A stretch of DNA of 64,000 bases from UBA6163 sp031411655 (GTDB taxonomy: Bacteria; Planctomycetota; Planctomycetia; Pirellulales; Pirellulaceae). A program made the translations under genes and the position numbers. Below the pieces are notes generated by a model. The model saw only the letters and a list, made by a program, of their open reading frames with translations, was not told the DNA's origin and did no database searches. How positions within the stretch are numbered: the stretch's first letter is position 1; every line of letters begins with the position of its first letter. This document shows positions 45,482 to 54,741 of this stretch, in pieces. Location: contig JANOBM010000192.1 of assembly GCA_031411655.1 (NCBI GenBank), positions 71,640 to 135,639 on the forward strand, given 5' to 3'.

Positions 45482-46513
45482 TTATCGGAAAACCCACTGA
45501 TAATCAAGCCGTTTCTCCAGTCCATACTGCTTCAGGACGTAATTTTGCTCATCTTCTTTCTCGAAAGCCGGCACTCCAAAGCGAATTCGGTCCTCGGTTT
45601 GTCGAATCGCGTCACCCGGCCGATAGAAATTGAGCTGAAGTGCTTTTCGCGTGTAGGGAGCGTTTTCGCCCTCCCCATCTTGGCGAAATGCGTTGGTCAG
45701 GCCGTAAACAAAAATGGAAAGGAAATCGATGCTCGGATCGACGTCCTCCCAGGTTGCGACCCCCCAAACTCCAGGAGCGGCATCGTCCGCCGACCGAGGA
45801 ATGTCCAACTTGGTGATCTCAATGCTGTTCAGCAGGGGCGCCGTGATCTGCTCCCGTGCCGCAATTTTCTCCTTGGCTGTCGGCAGAATCCGATCGAGGT
45901 ACTTTTTGCCGCTCACATGGTCTTCAAGCACCAGCATCGGAAATACCCGCCGTTTGTCATACGACACCGATTCGATTCGCTTGTACAGTGGCAGGCCTCC
46001 GACAACGTCGGCCGCAGGACGTAAGTCACCGCCCCGATAGCGTACCCGATACACCATGTACCAGACCAACTTGCGAGACATCTTCCCGCTTGGCTGTGGT
46101 ACGTCGATGTAGATCTGACGCAGGGGCTTAAACGAAAACTCGAAGCAATAGATTTCACGCCGGTAGATGACCTGTCGGGCCATCTCGATCAGCGTCCGCG
46201 TACGAGCATCAAAATTCGGCCTTCCATCAACAAAGTCTGGCGCTCCCCATTCGATTTCGGGATGAGCATCGATCAGCGATTGCAGTGTCGTTGGACCCGC
46301 GAAGGTCTCGTCGGCGTGAGGAGCCGGCGCAATCACGTTAACCACCCCAGGCGCGAACTGAGTCGTCTCGCTTCGAACGGGTGCCTGCTCGTCCTGTTTC
46401 GCGATGGACGCAGTGGCATCTTGACCGTGAGCCAACGGAGCAACAACGCCAGTAACTGTAATTACCGCCAAAGCAACCAGCGACTTGCTGATATCGAAAT
46501 ACGCTTGTGCCAT
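45482..46513 (-). CDS. exported protein of unknown function
   Basis: The protein of about 343 residues has a signal peptide (MAQAYFDISKSLVALAVITVTG, then APLAHGQDA) and no domain I recognise. Distinct segments are GKMSRKLVWYMVYRVRYRGG and GVWGVATWEDVDPSIDFLSIFVYGLTNAF, each conserved-looking and rich in aromatic residues. It resembles conserved planctomycete-only proteins. ATG 46513 is preferred because the 12 residues before it are not signal-peptide-like. It reads away from the next exported-protein gene, 101 bases upstream on the same strand. Confidence 0.6.
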   Translation of the reverse strand: MAQAYFDISKSLVALAVITVTGVVAPLAHGQDATASIAKQDEQAPVRSETTQFAPGVVNVIAPAPHADETFAGPTTLQSLIDAHPEIEWGAPDFVDGRPNFDARTRTLIEMARQVIYRREIYCFEFSFKPLRQIYIDVPQPSGKMSRKLVWYMVYRVRYRGGDLRPAADVVGGLPLYKRIESVSYDKRRVFPMLVLEDHVSGKKYLDRILPTAKEKIAAREQITAPLLNSIEITKLDIPRSADDAAPGVWGVATWEDVDPSIDFLSIFVYGLTNAFRQDGEGENAPYTRKALQLNFYRPGDAIRQTEDRIRFGVPAFEKEDEQNYVLKQYGLEKRLDYQWVFR

Positions 46514-46614
46514 CGAAATTCGAACGCGATAGGGTTTGGTCGGTAACATGTTTAACGCTTTTGGTTCGCTGCTGGATAGCGATTTGAAATTGCCTACTGA
46601 ATGGATCTCAGGCC

Positions 46615-48087
46615 TTATTTGATCTTGGCTTTTGAACCACTACTCGCCACATCTGTCTTTTCCTCATCCGTTGGTACGAATCGCAGTGACGCACTGAACT
46701 GCACGTCGGCACCAGCGAACGAGTCCAAGTCGCTTCCGCCGACCGTCATCGTCGCGAGCAAGCGACGACCACTGTCATCGGAGAAGTGCATGAACACCCA
46801 TTGTACCGGCACACCCTCGACAGCACCTTGAGCCGTTACCCGCAAAACTCGGAGACCCGACTCGTTCACTTCTTCGCGTGACTCGAGCAATTCACCGAAA
46901 CGTTTTCCAAGCGACTGCTTCACGTCGGCAACTAACGCTTGCATGGTCAACTGTGTCCCCGCCGCCATCGCCCCCGCCGGTCGAATGTCGCACTGCGCGA
47001 TCCCGCGATCGTCCGCGATCATCCTCATCATACTCGCACCCGCCGCATCGGCCATCAATTTCCACCGCCGGTCCATTAAAACCGAAAAGCCAACTGCGGA
47101 GCTGGTCAGCTCGCAATACAAGCGATCCTCCGGAATCGTCCCCATCGGCGTTACCGGTGGGATGGATGACAAGCGATCGGGCGTCTCGAGAGGTTTGCGG
47201 ATCATTTTGATCGTTGCGGCAACATCAAAACCAGGTTCTGACTTGCCGATTTCCCGCTGCTCGCGAATCGCTAAGGCGAGCCAGCTGCAAGTCATCGATT
47301 TTCGCTCAAATACCAGCTTTCCGACCACATCGATCGTCGTCGGAACCCCGCTGACAGACCCCTGAACTTTCCCGGTCAAATGGATCTTTGCCGTTTCTTC
47401 GTCGATCGCATTGATTTCGCCCGTTAAGTCGCTCTCGTTGACCGAGGCAAGCGACAATAACTTCGCGAGAACTTCTTTCTCGGGTCGATACTTTTCACCC
47501 ACCCGCACCGGCTTTGTGGGAAGCAGGCCATCGATTGCCAGACTGCTTGCCGGAATTTCGAGCAGATCCAGTTCTTCCCCGGTTAGGTAGCTCTCAAGAC
47601 CATAAAGCAGCCATTTCGGATCCTCGCGGCGAACAAGCAAATAACGGGAGTTCTTCTTCAGTTCGACGCGACGCGAGCTCTTCCCAACGGTGCCCTCGCT
47701 AGTCGCTTCGTGATAATGCCGCTCAGCTGCCACGACGGTACGATCCTGCGCAAACCCAAGGATACGCTCTTCCCAATCAAGCACCGATTTGCTTCGAATG
47801 GGTGATTGCGATGCGCTTTCTTTTGAGACAAGCGCATTGCGAGGCACGTTCGCGTTTCCCTCGACGTCCATCTCCACTCGAACGCGAAATAGCGTCTTCG
47901 ATGCATCGGCCACCAGCGAAAATGACTCCGGCTCCCCCGCTTCGGCGCAGCCGACCGGCGAAGCCAAGTCGAGTTCAAGGAGCGTCCATCCGCTTGCCGC
48001 GAAGATCGCTGAGCGCGTGAGCCATGTACGCCTTGAGAGCCATGTACGCCTTGACCCCATCGCCGGACCACCCAAAAAGTCACTCAT
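46615..48087 (-). CDS. exported protein with duplicated twin-arginine-like motif
   Basis: The protein of about 490 residues begins with MSDFLGGPAMGSRRTWLSRRTWLTRSAIF and a hydrophobic stretch, a candidate Tat signal. The SRRTWL block is duplicated by an exact 18-bp DNA repeat (48019-48054). The remainder (residues 50-490) has no recognised domain; the C-terminal part includes QWVFMHFSDDSGRRLLATMTVGG. Further upstream in-frame ATG codons exist to 48174; ATG 48087 is preferred because it gives a compact signal region. It is likely periplasmic. Confidence 0.6.
   Translation of the reverse strand: MSDFLGGPAMGSRRTWLSRRTWLTRSAIFAASGWTLLELDLASPVGCAEAGEPESFSLVADASKTLFRVRVEMDVEGNANVPRNALVSKESASQSPIRSKSVLDWEERILGFAQDRTVVAAERHYHEATSEGTVGKSSRRVELKKNSRYLLVRREDPKWLLYGLESYLTGEELDLLEIPASSLAIDGLLPTKPVRVGEKYRPEKEVLAKLLSLASVNESDLTGEINAIDEETAKIHLTGKVQGSVSGVPTTIDVVGKLVFERKSMTCSWLALAIREQREIGKSEPGFDVAATIKMIRKPLETPDRLSSIPPVTPMGTIPEDRLYCELTSSAVGFSVLMDRRWKLMADAAGASMMRMIADDRGIAQCDIRPAGAMAAGTQLTMQALVADVKQSLGKRFGELLESREEVNESGLRVLRVTAQGAVEGVPVQWVFMHFSDDSGRRLLATMTVGGSDLDSFAGADVQFSASLRFVPTDEEKTDVASSGSKAKIK
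48019..48054. repeat. 2 x 18-bp perfect direct repeat duplicating RRTWLS codons
   Basis: GAGCCATGTACGCCTTGA occurs twice without a gap (48019-48036 and 48037-48054). On the minus strand it encodes the repeated Arg-Arg-Thr-Trp-Leu motif of the signal region. Confidence 0.93.
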
Positions 48088-48870
48088 GGACGTTTCACAA
48101 TTCTTAAAAAGAAAACGAGTCACCCCAACTTCGTGTCTTCCCTGAATTCGGCAATTTGGCCTCAGCTTCTCCATGGGAAAACCGGCTCGCGTCTAAAACT
48201 TGATCGAGGGGACGAACATTAATTCCCCAGAACTGCCAGATTGTCAGACCCGTCAACATTAGACGTCCACGACTCTCAGATTGAGACGCGGGATTGACTC
48301 AAGGTGACGGCGCTTTTTGCAGCGAATTGTAATTTTTGGATGCACAACGACCGAGACCTCAAGATTTTATCATGGCCATCGAAATACTTTCTGGGCCGAA
48401 AGTTGTTGATTCTGTAAGGGTTAACTTCGACCACTTGAAGCGACCGGGAAATTTCCTGTGGTTTTGGCGCAGAATTTCCTACGCTTTACTGGCCAGTTGG
48501 TGAGAGCAGGGTTCGGACAGAGGTGTTCGATCAATGCGGAAATTGATTCGCTGCGCTAGAAGCTCCGTGTTCCTAAATATATTCGCGACAATGAGTGAAC
48601 TTTTTTGGGAAATGGCGGTCTAATGGTGGAACGATTTTGCGGTTTAACGCGTAACAACAGAGGCTGGTTCGGCAAGTTTTGCCGTATCGTTCTGGGAAGG
48701 TTCAGCCGACTTGAGGTTTCGCGCTGGTAGTGGTGGTGAGTTACTGGTTTAGGAAGATCACCTCAGGACGAGGTGAGCCCCCGGTCAAAAATGACACGTC
48801 ATGCCGAGTGGTCCGCCGGGACCGCATGGAAAAGTCGGCGATTTAGGTGTCAGCACTGGGAGATGGAAAG
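48088..48870. other. long intergenic region before the sigma factor gene
   Basis: About 780 bases without a convincing gene separate the divergent exported-protein and sigma-factor genes. The clearest element is the perfect hairpin at 48758-48776 near the sigma start. An uncharacterised RNA or extended promoter region is possible; I see no known RNA family. Confidence 0.5.
48758..48776 (+). promoter_or_regulatory. perfect 7-bp hairpin upstream of the sigma factor
   Basis: TCACCTC and GAGGTGA flank a 5-base loop (AGGAC). It lies about 95 bases before ATG 48871 and has no T-run, so a 5'-leader structure or operator is more likely than a terminator. The 3' arm contains GAGG and could mask a Shine-Dalgarno-like sequence. 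Confidence 0.45.
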
Positions 48871-50544
48871 ATGCATGATGATTATCGCGATGCGAAGATA
48901 AAAGAACTTCGCGACCAATTGGTCCGTTTCGCGCCCAAGGCGCAGAAAGTCGAACTCTCGACTCGGGCTGAGCAGCTGCTCACCGAGATCGAGCCAGACC
49001 GCGCGTATGCGTATGACTTTTTGTGCTTCCGCATTACGAACTACCGGCCACAGCAGCCGTCAAGGGTTTCGATCGCTTCGGCGGACGTGAAGCACGACCT
49101 TCGACTGCTCATCGAAGATATAAGCGAATCTGCCGATGTAAGCGTCGAAGACTCCGGCGAACAGGTTCACACCGTTGACGACCTGAGCCGAATGTTCAAC
49201 GTCTCGACCAAAACAATCAGCCGCTGGCGAGATCAAGGTCTGGTCGGCCGACGGTTCGTTTTTGCGGGCCGGCGTCGCGTTGGATTTTTGCAAAGCAGTG
49301 TGGATCGCTTCGTTTTAGGAAATCGTGAAAGGGTTATTCGTGGGGAGCGTTTCAGTCAGCTGACCGATGCGGAGAAGAGCGACATGATTGAGCGCGCACG
49401 CCAGCTCGCCGATGCAGGTTCAAGTCTTTCCGAGGTCACTCGAACGCTCGCTAGTCAGATGCGTCGCAGCCCAGAAACCATTCGCTATACGCTGAAGAAT
49501 TACGACTCCGAGAATCAATCGCTCGCGATATTCCCGAGCCATCGTGGTGTCTTGACGGATGACGACAAGCGGACCATTTTTCAGTTGTTCCGTCGTGGAA
49601 ATACCGTACCTCAACTATGCAAGAGGTATGGGCGAACCCGCAGCAGCATTGAACGGATTTTGCAGGACACTCGGCAAGAACGAATTGCAGAACTCGCGCT
49701 GGACTACATCTACAACGAGGAGTTTGAAGACGCATCTCATGATGCCGAGTTCCTTGGCGCAGAGCCCGCTCCTGCAGTAGCTGCACGGAAGGTGAAAGCT
49801 CCGTCTGGATTGCCAAGCTACCTTGCCGCGCTTTACGACGCTTCGCTTCTTACGCGTGAACAGGAATACCACCTGTTTCGGAAGATGAATTACTTGAAGC
49901 ACAAGGCGAGCAAGCTGAGGGATTCGCTTGAGTCCGCTCGTGGAAGTAAGGCGGCGGTCATGGACCGAATCGAAGCGTTGTACGAGCAAGCTGTTAAGAC
50001 GAAGAATAAGATTGTTCAGTGCAACTTGCGACTTGTTGTGTCCATTGCGAAACGACACATGAGCACTACCGACGACTTTTTCTCGTTGGTCAGTGACGGG
50101 AATATGTCGCTCATCCGTGCGGTGGAGAAATTTGATTACTCTCGCGGCAATAAGTTCAGCACATATGCGTCGTGGGCGATCATGAAAAACTTCGCTCGCA
50201 CGATCCCGAACGAGTACAAGCATCGCGACCGATTTCGAACGACGGCGGAAGAAATGTTCTTGGCACAACAAGATCAGCGAACCGATCCGTACGTGGAAGA
50301 GAATGCTCACCAACGTCGGCAACGTGAACTGACGCGAATCATCAACCGCCTTGATGAGCGCGAGCAGAAGATCATCATGGCGCGGTTCGGCCTAAGTCGC
50401 GGGACCGAACCTTTGACTTTGAAGGAAGTCGGCGAGGAATTAGGCGTGACCAAAGAACGCATTCGCCAACTCGAAGCCCGTGCGCTCGTAAAGCTTCGCG
50501 AGGCTGTCGATGAGGCGAAAATCGACGTCGAGCTGGGTGCCTAG
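48871..50544 (+). CDS. sigma-70 family factor with helix-turn-helix-rich N-terminus
   Basis: The 557-residue factor has a standard C-terminal half: region 1.2-like (about 313-345), region 2 with CNLRLVVSIAKRHM and VEKFDYSRGNKFSTYASWAIM (about 385-440), region 3 short, and region 4 with LTLKEVGEELGVTKERIRQLEARALVKLR (about 510-540). The N-terminal 300 residues hold a MerR/excisionase-like HTH (DDLSRMFNVSTKTISRWRD, about 102-148) and two further HTH-like segments (about 165-212 and 228-270, PQLCKRYGRTRSSIERIL). ATG 48871 with GGAG 8 bases upstream is preferred over GTG 48847. A strong terminator follows at 50578. Confidence 0.88.
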   Translation: MHDDYRDAKIKELRDQLVRFAPKAQKVELSTRAEQLLTEIEPDRAYAYDFLCFRITNYRPQQPSRVSIASADVKHDLRLLIEDISESADVSVEDSGEQVHTVDDLSRMFNVSTKTISRWRDQGLVGRRFVFAGRRRVGFLQSSVDRFVLGNRERVIRGERFSQLTDAEKSDMIERARQLADAGSSLSEVTRTLASQMRRSPETIRYTLKNYDSENQSLAIFPSHRGVLTDDDKRTIFQLFRRGNTVPQLCKRYGRTRSSIERILQDTRQERIAELALDYIYNEEFEDASHDAEFLGAEPAPAVAARKVKAPSGLPSYLAALYDASLLTREQEYHLFRKMNYLKHKASKLRDSLESARGSKAAVMDRIEALYEQAVKTKNKIVQCNLRLVVSIAKRHMSTTDDFFSLVSDGNMSLIRAVEKFDYSRGNKFSTYASWAIMKNFARTIPNEYKHRDRFRTTAEEMFLAQQDQRTDPYVEENAHQRRQRELTRIINRLDEREQKIIMARFGLSRGTEPLTLKEVGEELGVTKERIRQLEARALVKLREAVDEAKIDVELGA

Positions 50545-50577
50545 TCGACCACGGTGTTCTCCAAACGTTAAACTTTT

Positions 50578-50613
50578 GATTCCCTGCCGATTATCGGCAG
50601 GGAATCTTCGTTT
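50578..50613 (+). terminator. rho-independent-type terminator after the sigma factor
   Basis: GATTCCCTGCCGA pairs perfectly over 13 bp with TCGGCAGGGAATC around a TTA loop (50578-50606), followed by TTCGTTT. It is 34 bases past the stop. Confidence 0.88.
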
Positions 50614-50679
50614 AGTTTGACGCATTTTCTGTATGCCGATGTATCCTTTTGAACGCATCACAGCGACTGGTCAGCGCGT

Positions 50680-53600
50680 GTGAACGATACTTCATCATCC
50701 TTTACCGCACAGCTTTGGGCCGATGTTGGTGGCACGTTCACCGATTGTTTCGTCGTGCAAGATACTGAACGGCGGTCCGTCAAGATTCTTTCCAGTGGCA
50801 TCGTTCGAGGGCAAGTCGTTTTTTGTCTTGGTGATCGATTAAGGTGTACGCTTGCCGTTCAAACGCCGGATCGCTTTTGGACGGGAGCTACATTTCGACT
50901 TCTTCATGGAGGGCGACCGCGCTACAGTGGAAAAGTCGAGTCGCACCTGCAAACGGTCGAACCGTTGATGATTGATTTGAAATTGTCGAAGGTTTGTGAT
51001 GTCCGTTCGCCCGGCGAGTGGATGATTGAAGTGGATGCCGGCTTGGAAGCCCCCGTTCTTGCAGCTCACGTTCTGCTTAGGATTCCGCTTGCACAATCAT
51101 TGCCTCCCATTGATGTCCGAGCAGGAACGACACGTGGTACGAATGCACTGTTGACTCGGACGGGCGCGGTCGTCGGTCTCGTTACGACGAAGGGCTTCGG
51201 TGATTGTCTCGAAATCGGCGAACAGAATCGTCCCCATCTTTTCGACCTCGTCATTCGTAAGCCCGCACCACTTACAAGTCACATTATCGAGGTGGACGAG
51301 CGCCTGACCGCAGCCGGCGGAATCCTTCGACCGCTGGATTCGACGAGCATCGTTGGTCCGCTGCGGCGATGGTTTCACTCGGGAATCGAATCGATCGCGA
51401 TTTGCTTACTTCATTCCCATGTCAACGATGTCCACGAAAGAATGATCGAAGCCGTCGCCAAGGACGTTGGGTTCAAGCACATCAGTGTCTCGAGCCAAGT
51501 CGCGCCGATGATTAAGTTGGTGTCACGTGCGGAAACGACTGTGCTGGACTCTTACCTGAGGCCAATTCTACGCGACTACGTTGACCGGCTTCAGCAGCAG
51601 TTCGATCTGCGCAAGGATGATTTAGGGACTGAGTCGATGTCGCCACCTGCGACGGATCGCTCTCGTATTCGGTTCATGTCCAGTAGTGGCAATCTGGTTG
51701 ATGCGGCGGAGTTTCGTGGAGGGGACAGCATTCTTTCAGGACCCGCTGGGGGAGTCGTTTCGCTCGCGAAAATCGCAGATGCTTACTCACCGCAAGGTGC
51801 GATCGGGCTCGACATGGGTGGAACGAGTACCGACGTCTGTCGGTACGCGGGGCGAATTGAACGGGACTATGAGTCTCGCAAAGCGGGCGTACGAGTGCTG
51901 ACTCCAATGCTTGCGATTCACACTGTTGCTGCTGGCGGTGGGTCCATTTGCGATGTAGTCGAAGGTCGAATGGTCGTGGGACCCCAAAGCGCTGGTGCGT
52001 CCCCAGGCCCTGCCTGTTACGGCCGCAGTGGTCCGCTGACCGTCACTGATTTAAACGTCGTGTTGGGGCGGCTTTTACCTGAGCGATTTCCCTTTCCACT
52101 CGACCTGGAGGCGGCCCGGATTCAGTTGTCCGAGGTCAATGCAAAACTTGGTCTGAACCAGTTCGCTAGAATAGAAGACGCCGCAGCTGGCTTTCTCAAG
52201 ATCGCCATCACACACATGGCGGAGGCTGTGCGCACGGTATCAACATCTCAAGGAGCCGATCCGCGCGACTTTGTACTCGTAGGGTTTGGCGGTGCCGCCG
52301 GCGGCCACCTCTGCGCGATCGCTGATGCGATCTGCATGACCAAGATATTGGATCATCGGGACGCGAGTTTGTTAAGCGCGTTAGGAATGGGACTAGCAGA
52401 TATTGGGCGTATTCGGACTCGAGGTGTTTACCGATTTCTTGACTCGATCAGCGAAAGCGAGTGGCAGGCTTTGCTCGCAGCCATTCAGTCGGCAGCGGTC
52501 GAAGCACTGGGGCGTGAAGCAAGGGGTAAACTAGGCGCTGAAGTAAACTCGGGCGACAAGCGAGACTCATCGATCCGGATTTCGCTTGAATGCGATGCGC
52601 GCTATCAAGGTACTGAAACGGCAATTCCTCTAAGCGCGTTTCCATTCGACAATCTCGATATGCGATTTCACGACGCTCACCTGGCAGCGTTTGGCTTCGT
52701 TCAGCCATGTCGAAAAATTGAGATCGCAACGGTTCGATGTGAGGCGACTATCCCGTCGCGAGCGATCCTTGATCCTGATAACGGATTCCGCGATGGGGCG
52801 AATGCTGGAACGCAGTCCATCGCTGCCATCGCCGGAGTGAGTGAGAGTTCTGGTAGGTCCACGCTCGCCTATTTCAACGGCGAATTCCGCCGAGTTCCGC
52901 TGTTGCTTCGTTCGGAGATACCTCAAGGTCAATCGCTGGACGGACCTGCGATTGTGGTTGATACCAATAGCACTCTCGTGATTGAATCTGGTTGGACTGC
53001 ACTAAAGCTGCCGAACCAATCGTTGGAGATGTGTCGTATGGATCGCCAACATACCCCTTCAAAAGAATCGGAGAGAGCAACCGATGCGGTAACTGTGGAA
53101 GTGGTTGCAAGACGAATGCAGGGGATCGCCGATTCAATGGGAGAGATGCTCCAACGTACGGCGGCGAGCATCAATATTCGCCAACGGTTGGATTTTAGTT
53201 GTGCGATCTTCACGGCAGCTGGCGAGTTGATCGCGAATGCCCCTCATGTGCCGGTGCACTTAGGGGCGATGGGACATACCGTCCGCGCGATTTGCAAGAA
53301 GTACCCCAAGATGTCTGTAAACGATGTCTATTTATCGAATAACCCGTATGCCGGAGGTTCACATCTACCAGATGTGACCGTGGTGACACCCGTTTTTTGT
53401 GAAGAGATCTCGGCGAACGAACAACGGGTCCCTGATTTCTATGTTGCGAGCCGCGCACATCACGCCGAGATTGGCGGTAAGACCCCAGGTTCGATGCCGC
53501 CCGATGCCGTGTGTTTGAGCGAAGAGGGTGTTGTCATCGACACTTTTGCGCTACAACGCGGAGACACTGATGCGATGTATCAACTTTCCGAAATGCTCGC

Positions 53601-54639
53601 TGGTGGTTTGTACCCTTCACGGGATCCGCAAACAAACCTTGCCGACATCGCTGCTCAACGCGCGGCAGGAATCATGGGACGAAATCGGTTGGTGCAGCTC
53701 GTCCATTCGATGGATCTCCATTCAGTCAATCGCTGCGTGACAATTCTGTTCGAGTATGCCGAAGCCCTTGTTACCAAATGGATCCGGTCGCTGCCCGCTC
53801 GTACCTTGTCATTTTGTGATTCGCTTGACGACGGAACCATGATTGCGGTTGCGGTTTCTCATGACTCGGATCGGCTTTGTATCGATTTCGAAGGAACATC
53901 ACCGGTTCATCCACGCTGCTTCAATGCGACACCGGCGATCGTGACGGCAGCAACGATTTATGTCCTGCGCTGCGTGATTGGTGGTCCGTTGCCGATGAAC
54001 GACGGTATCATGCGTCGTATCGACCTGAGGTTACCGCCTGGACTCCTCAATCCGCCACAAGGAAAAACGATTGGGGAAAGCCCAGCGGTAGTGGCTGGAA
54101 ACGTCGAGACAAGTACGAGGGTCGTCGATTGCCTTCTCGGCGCTCTGGGTTTGGCCGCAGCCAGCCAGGGCACTATGAATAACGTACTGATTGGCGATTC
54201 GACCTTCGGTTATTACGAAACGATTGGAGGTGGAGCAGGTGCCACTCCGGATGGCGTTGGCGCGAGTGGAGTCCACACTCACATGACCAACACACGGATC
54301 ACCGATCCAGAGGTTTACGAAGCTCGATATCCGATTCGACTGTGGCGTTTTGAACTTCGCCGCAACAGCGGCGGAATCGGTTTACACCGTGGAGGCGACG
54401 GTCTAATCCGTGAAATAGAGTTCTTGAAGCCGCTGTCGCTGGTTCTGATCACCAATCGTCGTGGCGAACACCGGCCGTGGGGGCTCGCAGGCGGGGGTAG
54501 CGGACTGCCGGGTGAAAATCAACTGAAGCGTGCAACAGGGGAACTGATCGACTTGCCTGCTGCAACGGCGATTTCTGCACTTCCGGGAGATATATTCACG
54601 ATTAAAACGCCAGGTGGTGGAGGTTGGGGCGCCGGCTGA
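50680..54639 (+). CDS. HyuA-HyuB fusion (5-oxoprolinase / hydantoinase family)
   Basis: The 1,319-residue ATP-dependent amidohydrolase joins HyuA (about 1-690) and HyuB (about 790-1310). HyuA begins LWADVGGTFTDCFVV (actin-like ATPase phosphate motif), continues with RAGTTRGTNALLTRTGAV and AIGLDMGGTSTDVCRY. HyuB starts EVVARRMQGIADSMGEMLQRTAAS and includes NNPYAGGSHLPDVTVVTPVF. Between the first motif and TTRGTNAL lies a segment of roughly 90 residues that bacterial two-subunit HyuA lacks; I recall it in other fused bacterial members. The likely reaction is 5-oxoproline or hydantoin ring opening. The GTG at 50680 is the probable start. It is a single gene with its own promoter. Confidence 0.85.
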   Translation: MNDTSSSFTAQLWADVGGTFTDCFVVQDTERRSVKILSSGIVRGQVVFCLGDRLRCTLAVQTPDRFWTGATFRLLHGGRPRYSGKVESHLQTVEPLMIDLKLSKVCDVRSPGEWMIEVDAGLEAPVLAAHVLLRIPLAQSLPPIDVRAGTTRGTNALLTRTGAVVGLVTTKGFGDCLEIGEQNRPHLFDLVIRKPAPLTSHIIEVDERLTAAGGILRPLDSTSIVGPLRRWFHSGIESIAICLLHSHVNDVHERMIEAVAKDVGFKHISVSSQVAPMIKLVSRAETTVLDSYLRPILRDYVDRLQQQFDLRKDDLGTESMSPPATDRSRIRFMSSSGNLVDAAEFRGGDSILSGPAGGVVSLAKIADAYSPQGAIGLDMGGTSTDVCRYAGRIERDYESRKAGVRVLTPMLAIHTVAAGGGSICDVVEGRMVVGPQSAGASPGPACYGRSGPLTVTDLNVVLGRLLPERFPFPLDLEAARIQLSEVNAKLGLNQFARIEDAAAGFLKIAITHMAEAVRTVSTSQGADPRDFVLVGFGGAAGGHLCAIADAICMTKILDHRDASLLSALGMGLADIGRIRTRGVYRFLDSISESEWQALLAAIQSAAVEALGREARGKLGAEVNSGDKRDSSIRISLECDARYQGTETAIPLSAFPFDNLDMRFHDAHLAAFGFVQPCRKIEIATVRCEATIPSRAILDPDNGFRDGANAGTQSIAAIAGVSESSGRSTLAYFNGEFRRVPLLLRSEIPQGQSLDGPAIVVDTNSTLVIESGWTALKLPNQSLEMCRMDRQHTPSKESERATDAVTVEVVARRMQGIADSMGEMLQRTAASINIRQRLDFSCAIFTAAGELIANAPHVPVHLGAMGHTVRAICKKYPKMSVNDVYLSNNPYAGGSHLPDVTVVTPVFCEEISANEQRVPDFYVASRAHHAEIGGKTPGSMPPDAVCLSEEGVVIDTFALQRGDTDAMYQLSEMLAGGLYPSRDPQTNLADIAAQRAAGIMGRNRLVQLVHSMDLHSVNRCVTILFEYAEALVTKWIRSLPARTLSFCDSLDDGTMIAVAVSHDSDRLCIDFEGTSPVHPRCFNATPAIVTAATIYVLRCVIGGPLPMNDGIMRRIDLRLPPGLLNPPQGKTIGESPAVVAGNVETSTRVVDCLLGALGLAAASQGTMNNVLIGDSTFGYYETIGGGAGATPDGVGASGVHTHMTNTRITDPEVYEARYPIRLWRFELRRNSGGIGLHRGGDGLIREIEFLKPLSLVLITNRRGEHRPWGLAGGGSGLPGENQLKRATGELIDLPAATAISALPGDIFTIKTPGGGGWGAG

Positions 54640-54741
54640 CCATCCCTCGGCAAGTCTTGATTACAATCTTTTATCGACGCTCACTGAACAGTCGAAAATA
54701 GTTGATGCCCTTCCTCGATCGCTTTAAACAGGTACTCCTTC

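Noticed and set aside
49615..50322. 235-codon minus-strand frame
   Set aside because: Fully antisense to the sigma factor core, which is strongly conserved; composition is shadow-like.
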